Shown: in pieces, positions 6,167 through 14,790 of the stretch
How the letters are laid out: every line of letters begins with the position of its first letter
Numbering within the stretch: the stretch's first letter is position 1
Origin: Lachnospiraceae bacterium UBA1729
GTDB taxonomy: Bacteria > Bacillota > Clostridia > Lachnospirales > Lachnospiraceae
Reading direction: 5' to 3'
NCBI GenBank assembly: GCA_002315945.1
Contig: DCIJ01000063.1
Location: 635 to 35,858, forward strand
Length of the DNA stretch: 35,224 bases
Notes under the pieces: model-generated
The model's input: only the letters and a program-made list of their open reading frames with translations
Told to the model about the DNA's origin: nothing
Database searches by the model: none
Program-made: the position numbers and the translations under genes

Positions 6167-7117
6167 ATGAAAAAAATAGTAAGTTCTCTCATATTAATTT
6201 CAATATTGATGCTAGCATTGGCTGGATGTGGTCTGGATTCTAGTAAGGACGAAAAACATGAGCCAATATTATTTGGGGCAACCTATATGACCAGAAACAA
6301 TGTATATTTCGATGTATTGCATGCAGCCATTGAGGAAGTGGTTGAGTCCAACGGAGATATACTTATTTCACGTGATCCAAATCAGCAGCAGGATAAGCAG
6401 AATGATCAGATAAAAGAGATGATTGAAGAGGGAATAAAGGTATTATTCCTAAACCCTGTTGACTGGGAAGAAGTGAAACCTGCACTGGAAGCCTGCAAAG
6501 AGGCTGGAGTGGTAGTAATTAATGTTGATACAATAGTTAAGGACACAGAATACATTGTTACCTGTGTTGAAACTGATAACTATATGGCAGGACGTCTGTG
6601 TGCAGAGGATATGATGGCCAGAATGGATTCTGCAGATATTGTAATTATTGATAATCAGATTCAGAAATCTATTGCAAACCGTGTCCAGGGATTCCTAGAT
6701 ACTATTGAAGGAAATGATAATTACAGGGTTGTATATACAGCAGTCGGCAAGGGAGAGTTTGAGGTATCAGCTGAAGCCCTTACTGAATTTCTAAAATCCC
6801 AGATTCATTTCGATGTATTTTTTGGTGGAAATGATCCTTCTGCTCTGGGTGCACTGGCAGCATTACAGCAAAACAGAATGGAGAATGCTGGAATCGAAAT
6901 ATATGGCGTAGATGGTTCCCCTGACTTTAAGTCCATGCTTGCGCTGGGGCATACTACGGCCACAAGTGCTCAGAGCCCAAAGACTCTTGGAACTGTAGCG
7001 GCAAAAGCAGCTTACAGATATTTAAATGGGGAAGAGATAGAACCCTATATTAGTATTAAACCTTACATAATAAATAAAGAGAATATCGGTAATTTCGAAG
7101 TAAACGGATGGCAGTAG
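6167..7117 (+). CDS. Second sugar-binding lipoprotein, probable sensor partner of the adjacent kinase
   Basis: A paralogue of the upstream MglB-type protein (shared DNYMAG/DNYNAG, FFGGNDPSALGA, YGVDGSPD and the C-terminal GWQ), 316 residues from this start. The signal ends in LALAGC with the lipid cysteine at residue 21. It lacks the Ala/Glu linker. No permease or ATPase follows it; instead a histidine kinase starts seven bases after the stop. Sugar-binding proteins next to two-component genes can act as extracellular sensors (the XylFII-LytS xylose system of Clostridium is a known example), so a sensing role is inferred. An ATG at 6158 in the same frame is also possible. Neither start has a convincing Shine-Dalgarno site, and 6167 was preferred because it coincides with the predicted transcription start. 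Confidence 0.82.
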   Translation: MKKIVSSLILISILMLALAGCGLDSSKDEKHEPILFGATYMTRNNVYFDVLHAAIEEVVESNGDILISRDPNQQQDKQNDQIKEMIEEGIKVLFLNPVDWEEVKPALEACKEAGVVVINVDTIVKDTEYIVTCVETDNYMAGRLCAEDMMARMDSADIVIIDNQIQKSIANRVQGFLDTIEGNDNYRVVYTAVGKGEFEVSAEALTEFLKSQIHFDVFFGGNDPSALGALAALQQNRMENAGIEIYGVDGSPDFKSMLALGHTTATSAQSPKTLGTVAAKAAYRYLNGEEIEPYISIKPYIINKENIGNFEVNGWQ

Positions 7118-7124
7118 GTAAAGT

Positions 7125-8435
7125 ATGAGCGATGTGAAAAATAGAACAGTAAACCTGCTGCAGGTTCTGTTGTTAATAATAAATATTAGTGCAATATACT
7201 TTCTGGTAATATTTGTCTACGTAACAACAGAATCCATCAGGAGGCATTATGTTGCCAGAAAATTTTTGGATAATGTCCAGAGCATTCCGACAAATCCCCA
7301 GAGGAGTATGATCATTGTTCTGGTAATGGGGACAGTGCTTGTTGTTACTTTTTTATATAGACATTATAAAAAGACCATAGAGAATAAGAAGCTGATAGCT
7401 TCCCTGGTGGTTGATTTCATGGTTGCAGCAGTAATAATGGTGGAGCTGGATTTTAACTACAAGGGTCTGCTGCTGTTAATATGTGCTAATATTATTACCT
7501 ACCTGGCTGGAAACAAGACTAAATTCATCATGGCAGCCTGCACTGTCAGTGGATATCTGCTGGCAGACTATGAGTTGATATCCATATATATGCCACTGTA
7601 TCGCATATCGGAATATATTCAATACTATACCGCTGACGTACAGCAGTTATTGTACAGTGTTGTAAATCTTCTCAATTCATTGAACATTATTGTATTCATA
7701 ATATATTGTGTATACGTTATGAATGCCCAGTCAGGTACAATCGATGAGATAAATAAACTGAATCATGAATTGCAGAGTGCCAATGGGCAGCTTAAGGAAT
7801 ATGCCGAAATGACAGAGCGTATGACTCAGACCAGAGAACGAAACAGACTGGCACGTGAGATTCATGATACGCTGGGACATACGCTGACAGGAATAGCAAC
7901 TGGACTGGACGCGGCCATGGCTCTTATGGATGTATCACCTGAGCAGACCAGAAAACAGCTGGAGTTATTGTCCAAGGTTTCCAGAGATGGAATCAAGGAT
8001 GTCAGGAGGTCGGTGAATGAATTAAGACCGGATGCGCTGGAGCGATTATCCCTGGAAGTGGCAGTTCGTCAGATGATTACTGAGATGGCCCAGGTTAGTA
8101 GTGTAGATATCTACTTTGAGACAGAAGAAAAAAATATGCGTTTTGATGAGGATGAGGAAAACGCAATCTACAGAGTAATTCAGGAAAGCATTACCAATGC
8201 TGTAAGACATGGTAAGGCTAAAAAAATATGGATTACAATTGAAAGGAAAGACGGGGAGCTGATTCTTGAAATAAAGGATAATGGAATTGGCTGTGATAAT
8301 ATTAAGAGCGGATTTGGAACAAAACACATTCGTGAAAGGATAGATATGCTAAAAGGGCATGTTGAGTTTGATGGAAGTAAGGGCTTCACGGTGACGGCTT
8401 ACATTCCTATCAGATGGGGGGAGAATTATGATTAA
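7125..8435 (+). CDS. Sensor histidine kinase, NarL/DesK-type (HisKA_3)
   Basis: A 436-residue membrane kinase. Six hydrophobic segments are visible at about residues 11-34, 62-79, 90-107, 114-128, 133-155 and 178-200, with only short loops, so there is no large extracellular sensor domain. A coiled linker (205-240) leads to the phospho-acceptor motif REIHDTLGH (H247), then a HATPase with N box ESITNAVRHG (N358) and G box DNGIGC (D385). The only sizeable outside loop is residues 35-60. The lack of its own ligand domain fits signalling through the sugar-binding lipoprotein encoded just before it. The stop overlaps the next start by eight bases, so kinase and regulator are translationally coupled. 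Confidence 0.92.
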   Translation: MSDVKNRTVNLLQVLLLIINISAIYFLVIFVYVTTESIRRHYVARKFLDNVQSIPTNPQRSMIIVLVMGTVLVVTFLYRHYKKTIENKKLIASLVVDFMVAAVIMVELDFNYKGLLLLICANIITYLAGNKTKFIMAACTVSGYLLADYELISIYMPLYRISEYIQYYTADVQQLLYSVVNLLNSLNIIVFIIYCVYVMNAQSGTIDEINKLNHELQSANGQLKEYAEMTERMTQTRERNRLAREIHDTLGHTLTGIATGLDAAMALMDVSPEQTRKQLELLSKVSRDGIKDVRRSVNELRPDALERLSLEVAVRQMITEMAQVSSVDIYFETEEKNMRFDEDEENAIYRVIQESITNAVRHGKAKKIWITIERKDGELILEIKDNGIGCDNIKSGFGTKHIRERIDMLKGHVEFDGSKGFTVTAYIPIRWGENYD

Positions 8436-9105
8436 GGTTTTAATAGCTGATGATCAGGAACTGATACGCGAAAGCCTTAGGATTGTACTGGACAGTAAAG
8501 AAGAAATAAGCGTGGTTGGAACTGCTCAGGATGGACAGGAGGTCATGCAGAAAATTAGGGAGATTACTCCGGATGTAATCCTTATGGACATCAGAATGCC
8601 CAAGATGGATGGTGTTCAGTGCACTAAGATTATCAAGGAAAATGAACCGGATATTAAGATAATTATTCTGACAACCTTTGATGATGATGAATATGTCTAT
8701 AATGCATTAAAGTTTGGGGCCAGTGGTTACATGCTTAAGGGTGTATCTATGGACGAATTGGAAAATGCAATTAAGACAGTGCACAGTGGAAGGGCAATGA
8801 TTAATCCTGATATTGCAACCAAGGTAATAAAGCTTTTCTCTCAGATGGCTCAGAGTGAGAATGATGAGACAATACAGGTTGATAAGAATTCAGTTGCAGA
8901 ATTAACCAAGACAGAATGGAAAATAATAGCTGAGGTAGGTAAGGGCGCAACCAATAAGGAGATAGCGGACAGACTGTTTTTATCAGATGGAACGGTGAGA
9001 AATTATCTGAGTGGAATACTCAGCAAGCTTGAATTAAGAGACAGGACTCAGTTAGCCATCTGGGCGGTACAGACCAATGCGTCAAAGAAACTGTCGGAAG
9101 ATTAA
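8428..9105 (+). CDS. Response regulator, NarL/FixJ (LuxR HTH) family
   Basis: A 225-residue regulator. The receiver domain has the acidic pair D8/D9, phosphorylation site D54 in ILMDIRMP, T82 and K104. The LuxR-type helix-turn-helix spans about 160-214 (LTKTEWKIIAEVGKGATNKEIA, with SDGTVRNYLS as recognition helix region). It is the partner of the overlapping kinase gene. Targets are not visible, but the flanking mgl operon and the fructokinase gene are the obvious candidates. The last 20 bases of homology in its 3' end are repeated after the stop (9135-9154). Confidence 0.93.
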   Translation: MIKVLIADDQELIRESLRIVLDSKEEISVVGTAQDGQEVMQKIREITPDVILMDIRMPKMDGVQCTKIIKENEPDIKIIILTTFDDDEYVYNALKFGASGYMLKGVSMDELENAIKTVHSGRAMINPDIATKVIKLFSQMAQSENDETIQVDKNSVAELTKTEWKIIAEVGKGATNKEIADRLFLSDGTVRNYLSGILSKLELRDRTQLAIWAVQTNASKKLSED

Positions 9106-9154
9106 GGTGTCATGGCAACTGTCAGAGACGTACAGCGTCAAAGAAACTGTCGGA
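9079..9154. repeat. 20-bp direct repeat across the regulator/binding-protein junction
   Basis: GCGTCAAAGAAACTGTCGGA is present at 9079-9098, inside the 3' end of the response regulator gene, and again at 9135-9154, directly before the next gene, where it runs into its Shine-Dalgarno site (GGAGGAG). The offset is 56 bases. It looks like a small tandem duplication that separated the two genes. Confidence 0.85.
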
Positions 9155-9161
9155 GGAGTAG

Positions 9162-10493
9162 ATGAAGGTTAGACTGTCGTCAGAAGTTAAGGCCATGGCA
9201 ATCGTAGCTGTGCTGCTGGCATCACTTCTTACATATGGTGTGTACAAACAGAATAAAGTGACAGTTCTTGAGTTTGGTATGTTTACCGGAAGTAACTGGG
9301 AAGTGGCCAATGCCAACAGTTTTATTATTATTGACGAGGCTATAAAACGATTTGAGGAAACTCATCCAAAAGTTAAAATTCATTATTATAGTGGAATCTT
9401 AAGGGAGGACTATTCTGAGTGGTTTTCAAGAAAGCTGCTGCAGGGCAAGGAACCGGATGTATTCATGGTTTTAGGAACTGACTTCAACCAGTATGCCTCA
9501 ATGGGGGTGTTGAAGAATCTGAATTCTTTGATGGAACTGGATTCCTCCTTTGACAAGGACAAGTATTTTACAAGCTCTCTAAAGACTGGTCAGTATGGAA
9601 GCAATCAGTATGCACTTCCCTATGAGACGGTTCCTACGCTCATGTTTGTCAACAAGACACTTTTGAAAAAAGAAGGTATTGATATGCCCTCTGCAGACTG
9701 GACCTGGGATGACATGTATGACATCTGTGCCAAGGCTACAAAGGATTTGGACGGAGACGGCATGCCGGATCAGTTTGGATGCTATAACTATACCTGGAGA
9801 GACGCTGCCTGTGCCAGTGGTATTCAGCTTTTTTCAGAAAATGGGAGAAGCGCCAATATTGATGAGGAGGGAGTAGTAGAGTCTGTCAAATTTATCCGAA
9901 GGCTGAACAGTCTGAATCGTGATACCAAAATTACCAGGGAGCACTTCAATGGCGGTAGTGTTGCATTCATGCCCCTTACCTTTGCGGAGTACAGAACCTA
10001 TAAGACTTTTCCCTATAAGATAAGAAAATATGCCAATTTCCAGTGGGACTGTCTGACAATGCCGGCAGGCTCCAATGGAGAGAATCTAAGCAGGGTTGAC
10101 ACTCTTCTGATGGGCATCAGCAACAAAACCAGAGAGGAGAAGTTGGCCTGGGAGTTCCTGAAGCTTTTGACCTATGATGAGGATATTCAGACTGACATAT
10201 TCAGATATTCCCAGGGGGCATCGGTTCTGAAATCGGTGACAGGATCTGACACCATGGAGAATATTGTTCAGCAGGACATGGAGGAAGGCGATACAGTAAT
10301 CAGTGCAGAACTTTTAAGCCGTGTAATTGAAGAAGGATATGTGGAGGCACAGTTTAGAAATATGAATCAGGCTATGGCACTGGCAGACAGTGGGATAGCG
10401 GACATTTTGGAAAATGAGACAACTATAGACAGTGGACTCAAGATTCTTAGCAGATCAATAGAAAACTATCTGGAACAGGATAATAGAAATTAG
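9162..10493 (+). CDS. Membrane-anchored family 1 extracellular solute-binding protein
   Basis: A 443-residue SBP_bac_1 (type II, maltose-binding-like) protein. Residues 11-27 form one hydrophobic segment. There is no lipobox cysteine, so it is either secreted or held by an uncleaved anchor. Typical features are EAIKRFEETHPKVKIHYYSG, LPYETVPTLMFVNKTLLKK, the SADWTWDDMYDICAKAT block and the calcium-loop-like DLDGDGMPDQFG (195-206). GGAGGAG precedes the ATG. No permease genes of the matching carbohydrate transporter class are near, so like the lipoprotein at 6167 it is an orphan and may belong to the sensing system. Alternatively it serves a transporter encoded elsewhere. Confidence 0.85.
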   Translation: MKVRLSSEVKAMAIVAVLLASLLTYGVYKQNKVTVLEFGMFTGSNWEVANANSFIIIDEAIKRFEETHPKVKIHYYSGILREDYSEWFSRKLLQGKEPDVFMVLGTDFNQYASMGVLKNLNSLMELDSSFDKDKYFTSSLKTGQYGSNQYALPYETVPTLMFVNKTLLKKEGIDMPSADWTWDDMYDICAKATKDLDGDGMPDQFGCYNYTWRDAACASGIQLFSENGRSANIDEEGVVESVKFIRRLNSLNRDTKITREHFNGGSVAFMPLTFAEYRTYKTFPYKIRKYANFQWDCLTMPAGSNGENLSRVDTLLMGISNKTREEKLAWEFLKLLTYDEDIQTDIFRYSQGASVLKSVTGSDTMENIVQQDMEEGDTVISAELLSRVIEEGYVEAQFRNMNQAMALADSGIADILENETTIDSGLKILSRSIENYLEQDNRN

Positions 10494-10500
10494 ATATAAT
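10472..10500 (+). promoter_or_regulatory. Possible promoter of the fructokinase gene
   Basis: A perfect TATAAT at 10495-10500 follows a poor -35 (GGAACA at 10472) by 17 bases. A small AATCC/GGATT hairpin (10512-10524) lies in the would-be leader. Read-through from the sensory genes is equally possible. Confidence 0.3.
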
Positions 10501-10550
10501 CAAGAATAAATAATCCTGAGGATTGTTAAATTATAAGGAGGAAAAATGAG

Positions 10551-11507
10551 ATGAAGTATGATGTGGCAGCATTGGGGGAATTGTTAATTGACTTTACACC
10601 TCAGGCAAAAAGTGAAGCAGGTATGAATGTATTTGAACAGAACCCTGGTGGGGCTCCTGGTAATGCACTGGCTGCAGTAAACAAGCTGGGCGGCAAGACC
10701 GCTTTTATTGGAAAAGTGGGAAAAGATATGCACGGCGAGTTTATGGTAAAAACTCTTAAGGATGCAGGCATCGAGACAAAGGGCGTAATTGTGGATGACA
10801 GTGTATTTACCACTCTCGCATTTGTATCTCTGTCTGAAAGCGGAGAGAGAGAGTTCTCCTTTGCCAGAAAGCCAGGTGCTGATACCTGTCTTACCAAGGA
10901 AGAGGTAGATGTTGATATTATTAAGGACTCAGCTATTTTTCATGTGGGTTCACTGAGTCTTACAGACGAGCCTGTCAAGAGTGCTACTATTTTTGCACTG
11001 GAAGAGGCAAAAAAGGCTGGATGTATTATGTCATATGATCCCAACTACAGAGCAATGCTCTGGCCCTCCAAGGAGGCAGCAGTTGCCGGAATGAGAAGTG
11101 TAGTGGAATATATGGATGTAATGAAGATCTCAGATGAAGAAACCGCGCTGCTTACAGATATAGAGGATCCAAAAGGGGCAGCACAGGCTCTCCTTGACAA
11201 GGGATTGAAGATTGTTGCTGTAACACTTGGCAAGGATGGTGCTTACATTGCAACAAAAGAAGGCGGAGCTGTAGTTGCAGGATTTACCAGCAAGGTTGTA
11301 GATACAACAGGCGCAGGAGATTCCTTCTGGGGAGGTTTCCTGTCTCAGTTAATCAAGAGTGGCAAGAGACCTGAAGAGGTTACATTGGAAGAGGCAAAAA
11401 CTTTTGCCAGATTTGGAAATGCAGTTGCAAGTCTCTGTGTTGAAAAACGTGGTGGAATCCCTGGAATGCCCACTATGGAGGAAGTTCAGAACAGACTGGC
11501 TCAGTAG
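10551..11507 (+). CDS. scrK: Fructokinase, PfkB family
   Basis: A 318-residue ribokinase-fold sugar kinase. The N-terminal signature NPGGAPGNALAAVNKLGG (31-48) and the C-terminal signature DTTGAGDSFWGG (251-262, catalytic base D257) are both intact. FVSLSESGEREFSF and YDPNYRAMLWPS match bacterial fructokinases, which phosphorylate fructose at carbon 6 with ATP. AAGGAGG lies before the ATG; a nearby out-of-frame ATG at 10545 reaches a stop at once. It sits directly downstream of the hexose transporter and sensing genes, which suggests that incoming sugar or its product feeds here. The exact sugar specificity within PfkB is inferred. Confidence 0.88.
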   Translation: MKYDVAALGELLIDFTPQAKSEAGMNVFEQNPGGAPGNALAAVNKLGGKTAFIGKVGKDMHGEFMVKTLKDAGIETKGVIVDDSVFTTLAFVSLSESGEREFSFARKPGADTCLTKEEVDVDIIKDSAIFHVGSLSLTDEPVKSATIFALEEAKKAGCIMSYDPNYRAMLWPSKEAAVAGMRSVVEYMDVMKISDEETALLTDIEDPKGAAQALLDKGLKIVAVTLGKDGAYIATKEGGAVVAGFTSKVVDTTGAGDSFWGGFLSQLIKSGKRPEEVTLEEAKTFARFGNAVASLCVEKRGGIPGMPTMEEVQNRLAQ

Positions 11508-11534
11508 TAGATTAAGCTAGTAGAAATTTATATT

Positions 11535-11575
11535 AAAAAATGCTATCATTAATAGATTAAGTGATAGCATTTTTT
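11535..11575. terminator. Bidirectional-type terminator after the fructokinase gene
   Basis: AAAAAATGCTATCA and TGATAGCATTTTTT form a 14-bp inverted repeat around a 13-base loop. T-tracts are present on both strands, so it could stop transcription either way, though both neighbours are on the plus strand. Confidence 0.9.
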
Positions 11576-11623
11576 AGTGCCAAAATATATTAGCAGACAA
11601 GATAACGGATTGAGGAATTAAAA

Positions 11624-12481
11624 ATGAGTAAAAAGATAATTGTTACCGGATGTAATGGCCAGTTGGGAAGAGCTATTAACAAGCTGATGGCTCCTAATAC
11701 AGAATATGAACTGATTAATTCAGATGTGGATACTATTGATATTACCAATACAGCTCAGGTTATGGAACTGGCACGAACTGTAAAACCTTATGCAATCGTT
11801 AACTGTGCTGCTCATACAAAAGTAGACCTGTGTGAACAGGATAGGGATAATGCATTCAGAATCAATGTAATGGGACCAAAAAATCTGGCTGTAGCTGCTA
11901 ATGAAGTTGGTGCAAAGATGGTACAGATATCTACAGATTATGTTTTCTCAGGAGAGGCAAATCATCCTTACAGGGAATTTGACGAGGTTCATCCCATGAG
12001 TGTATATGGATGGACAAAGCTGGAGGGTGAGAGAGCCGTTAAGGATTTTTCAAATAGATATTTTATCCTAAGAACAGCCTGGTTATATGGCGAGGGTAAT
12101 AATTTTGCAAAGACCATGTTAAGACTGGCAGAGACCAGAGATAAGATAAGGGTTGTTAAGGATCAGTTTGGTACACCTACCAGTGCTGACGAGCTGGCCA
12201 GAGCTATTGCATATCTGGTTGAGACAGATAACTATGGAACATTCCATGCTACCTGTGAGGGTGAATGCAGCTGGGCAGAGTTTGCCAAGGAAATATTCAG
12301 AGTAAAAGAAAAGAATGTTACTGTTGAGGCAGTAATGACAGAAGAATATATGAAGGATGTACCAGCTCAGGCTCATCGTCCTATGTATTCTGTACTGGAA
12401 AACTATATGTTTGAGCAGACAACTGATTTCAGATTCCTGCCATGGGAAGAGGCTTTTGCACAGTATGCGAAGACAATATAA
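11624..12481 (+). CDS. rfbD: dTDP-4-dehydrorhamnose reductase
   Basis: A 285-residue short-chain dehydrogenase of the RmlD family, which reduces dTDP-4-dehydro-L-rhamnose to dTDP-L-rhamnose for cell-wall polysaccharide. The NAD(P) motif GCNGQLG is at 9-15. Further family marks are NCAAHTKVDLCE, the substrate strand QISTDYVFSG and the catalytic pair Y128/K132 in YGWTKLEGE. Length is normal. The other dTDP-rhamnose genes (rmlA, rmlB, rmlC) are not in the window. Its last 17 bases overlap the start of the next gene. Confidence 0.92.
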   Translation: MSKKIIVTGCNGQLGRAINKLMAPNTEYELINSDVDTIDITNTAQVMELARTVKPYAIVNCAAHTKVDLCEQDRDNAFRINVMGPKNLAVAANEVGAKMVQISTDYVFSGEANHPYREFDEVHPMSVYGWTKLEGERAVKDFSNRYFILRTAWLYGEGNNFAKTMLRLAETRDKIRVVKDQFGTPTSADELARAIAYLVETDNYGTFHATCEGECSWAEFAKEIFRVKEKNVTVEAVMTEEYMKDVPAQAHRPMYSVLENYMFEQTTDFRFLPWEEAFAQYAKTI

Positions 12482-13724
12482 ATCCATTGTTGGAATTCTG
12501 TTGTTGCTTTCAATGACTCTGACCGGATGCAGCCAGAGTCTGTGGGATGTGCCCTCCATGATTGGAGAAAATTACAGGCAAAAAGATCCCGAGACAATGG
12601 AAGTGACTTATGAGGTTCCAGAGATTAAACCCAGTATATTTGTTAATCTCATGGGCTATGATGCCGCATACGAGAAAAAAGCAGTATTGTCAGCAGAAGT
12701 TTTGCCTGAGGAGGTTTCACTTATCGGCCCTGATGGTGAGATTAGTACTATTACAGTATCTGATCATAGAGAAGAAACGGGAAAAGATCTGGCCTATGTG
12801 GATTTTTCTGACATAAAAAAACCGGGCGAATACTATATTAAGGCAGGATCACTGGGAGAATCCTATCATTTTGAAATCAAAGGAAGCCTGTATAAGGAAA
12901 GAGTAATTGAGCTGTGTACCGGCTGTGAAAGTCTGTGCCCGGAAGCAGCCTACGTAATGCTGGAGATATATGAGCTGTTTCCTGAAATATGCGGGGATGA
13001 CTGGGGATTACCCTATAGCAACAATGATATTCCTGATATTATTGAAATAGTAGGCAAATACATCGGCAGGACTACTGGGGAAAATGGACCTGAGTGGGCG
13101 GCACTTCTTGCTAAGTATGCATACCTGTATTCCGAGTATGAAACCGGACTGAATTCAGAAAGTGCCAACAAGGCTAAATCAGCCGTAACCAGAGTTGAAA
13201 ATCTTGGTGAGAGTAATCAGTGGTATGGAGCTCTTCATGCAGAGAATTACAGATTATCTGGAAAAGCAGAAGAAGGAAGTGTCCTGACAAAGTACTATGG
13301 TGAGCTGGTGGAAAAGCCGGAGGAATTCAATATCTGTGATTTCTATGGTGCGCTTGCTCTGATGAGTACACAAAATGAGGTTAATCTCAAGGTATGCGGA
13401 CAGATTATGAAGAAGCTGACCCGCATGTCTGAGGACATTCTTAGAGAATATAAAGAAAGCATTCTTCAGAATGAACCTGATGAAGCCATGTTGGACGAGA
13501 CGATGAAGGATTGCATGATACTATCAACAGTTAATCACATCCTGCCCGCGTATGAATATGGAAAGGTAATTGATAGGCAATATAATATTATATGTGGAAT
13601 GAATTCTTCCCATATAAAAGTTGATACATCAAATTCACTAAAGGCAGCTGGTATGGCATATATTATGGCCCAGATGGCAACAACAGATATTAATGTTCAG
13701 GATATCTATGAAAATGAAAATTAG
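12465..13724 (+). CDS. Lipoprotein with cellulase-type Ig-like domain and degenerate GH9-like region
   Basis: A 419-residue lipoprotein (signal ending LTGC, cysteine 22). Residues about 56-137 match the CelD_N Ig-like domain found before GH9 catalytic modules (FVNLMGYDAAYEKKAV ... YVDFSDIKKPGEYYIKAG ... YHFEIKGSLYKE). The rest looks like the helical GH9 barrel, with NNDIPDIIEIV (187-197) resembling the GH9 'N-x-IPD-hh-E' helix. The GH9 block with the catalytic aspartates (GGWHDAGDYGKY type), expected between the Ig-like domain and that helix, is missing. I therefore infer a non-catalytic, perhaps carbohydrate-binding, derivative. ATG 12465 was chosen for the lipoprotein signal and a GGAAGAGG site; a longer frame from 12357 would run through rfbD. 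It lies between rfbD and ddl, suggesting a cell-envelope role. Confidence 0.7.
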   Translation: MRRQYKSIVGILLLLSMTLTGCSQSLWDVPSMIGENYRQKDPETMEVTYEVPEIKPSIFVNLMGYDAAYEKKAVLSAEVLPEEVSLIGPDGEISTITVSDHREETGKDLAYVDFSDIKKPGEYYIKAGSLGESYHFEIKGSLYKERVIELCTGCESLCPEAAYVMLEIYELFPEICGDDWGLPYSNNDIPDIIEIVGKYIGRTTGENGPEWAALLAKYAYLYSEYETGLNSESANKAKSAVTRVENLGESNQWYGALHAENYRLSGKAEEGSVLTKYYGELVEKPEEFNICDFYGALALMSTQNEVNLKVCGQIMKKLTRMSEDILREYKESILQNEPDEAMLDETMKDCMILSTVNHILPAYEYGKVIDRQYNIICGMNSSHIKVDTSNSLKAAGMAYIMAQMATTDINVQDIYENEN

Positions 13725-13752
13725 TTCTGTGTAGTGTGAAATGGAGAAAATT

Positions 13753-14790
13753 ATGAAAATTGTAGTTCTTGCAGGTGGAAACAGTACAGAGAGATATGTA
13801 TCTCTCACATCCGGGAAACAGGTATATGATGCTCTGAAGGAAAATAACCATGATGTAATATTGCTGGATGTATATCTGGGATACACAGGTGAAATATCAG
13901 ATAAACTCTTTGAGGAAAAGAGAAATTGTATGGCCGAGCATACTCTGGATACCAGCCATAATCCGGATTTGGAAGAGATTAAGAAAATGAGAGATTCTTC
14001 AGTAAGAGGATTTTTCGGACCAGGTGTAATAGAACTTTGTAAGATGGCTGATATTGTTTTCCTGGGACTCCACGGTGCCAATGGAGAAGATGGTAAGCTT
14101 CAGGCAGCTTTTGACCTGCTGGATATTAAATATACAGGCGCAGATTCTGTCAGCAGTATGCTTAGCATGGACAAGAATCTGACCAAGCAGATGTTTATTC
14201 ATCACAATATTCCTACACCCAGGTCCTATGTACTATATAAAAACAAACCCTTTAACCAGAAGCCTGTAAAGTTTCCTGTTGTTGTAAAGGTTACAAATGG
14301 CGGATCCAGTGTAGGCGTGTATATTTGTAATAATGATGAAGAATTTGATAAGGCTAAGGCCGAAGGGTTCAAGTTCGATGATGTACTGCTGGTAGAAGAG
14401 TACATTAAAGGAAGAGAATTTACCTGTGCGGTTATTGAAGGAAGGGCACTTCCTATTGTAGAGATTGCGCCGGTTGAAGGCTTTTATGATTATAAAAATA
14501 AATATGTGGCAGGGGCAACTGTTGAGACCTGTCCGGCACAGATTCCCAAGAGTCTGACCAAAGCAATTCAGCAGACAGCTGAGGATGTATTCTCAGTATT
14601 AAAGCTTTCAGCCTATGCCAGAATGGATTTTATGGTAGACGAGAATGGAAAACACTATTGTCTGGAGGCCAATACTCTTCCAGGTATGACTCCAACCTCC
14701 CTGCTTCCACAGGAAGCTAAGGCAGAGGGTATCGAGTTTGCCCAGTTATGTGAAAAAATTGTAGAAGTATCAATGAGAAAGTATAAATGA
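13753..14790 (+). CDS. ddl: D-alanine--D-alanine ligase
   Basis: A 345-residue ATP-grasp ligase that joins two D-alanines for the peptidoglycan stem. The N-terminal AGGNSTERYVSLTSG, then GLHGANGEDGKLQAAFDLL, the ATP-grasp segment KVTNGGSSVGVYI, and the metal/ATP block ARMDFMV ... CLEANTLPGMTPTSLLP are all present. ATG 13753 is preferred because GGAG sits six bases upstream; a start at 13741 would add four residues without a good site. The stop overlaps the murF start by four bases (ATGA), and the pathway order ddl then murF is functional, since MurF uses D-Ala-D-Ala. Confidence 0.93.
   Translation: MKIVVLAGGNSTERYVSLTSGKQVYDALKENNHDVILLDVYLGYTGEISDKLFEEKRNCMAEHTLDTSHNPDLEEIKKMRDSSVRGFFGPGVIELCKMADIVFLGLHGANGEDGKLQAAFDLLDIKYTGADSVSSMLSMDKNLTKQMFIHHNIPTPRSYVLYKNKPFNQKPVKFPVVVKVTNGGSSVGVYICNNDEEFDKAKAEGFKFDDVLLVEEYIKGREFTCAVIEGRALPIVEIAPVEGFYDYKNKYVAGATVETCPAQIPKSLTKAIQQTAEDVFSVLKLSAYARMDFMVDENGKHYCLEANTLPGMTPTSLLPQEAKAEGIEFAQLCEKIVEVSMRKYK

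Noticed and set aside
12357..12464. Longer N terminus for the GH9-like lipoprotein
   Set aside because: It would lie inside rfbD, lacks a ribosome site and would hide a clear lipoprotein signal that starts at 12465.
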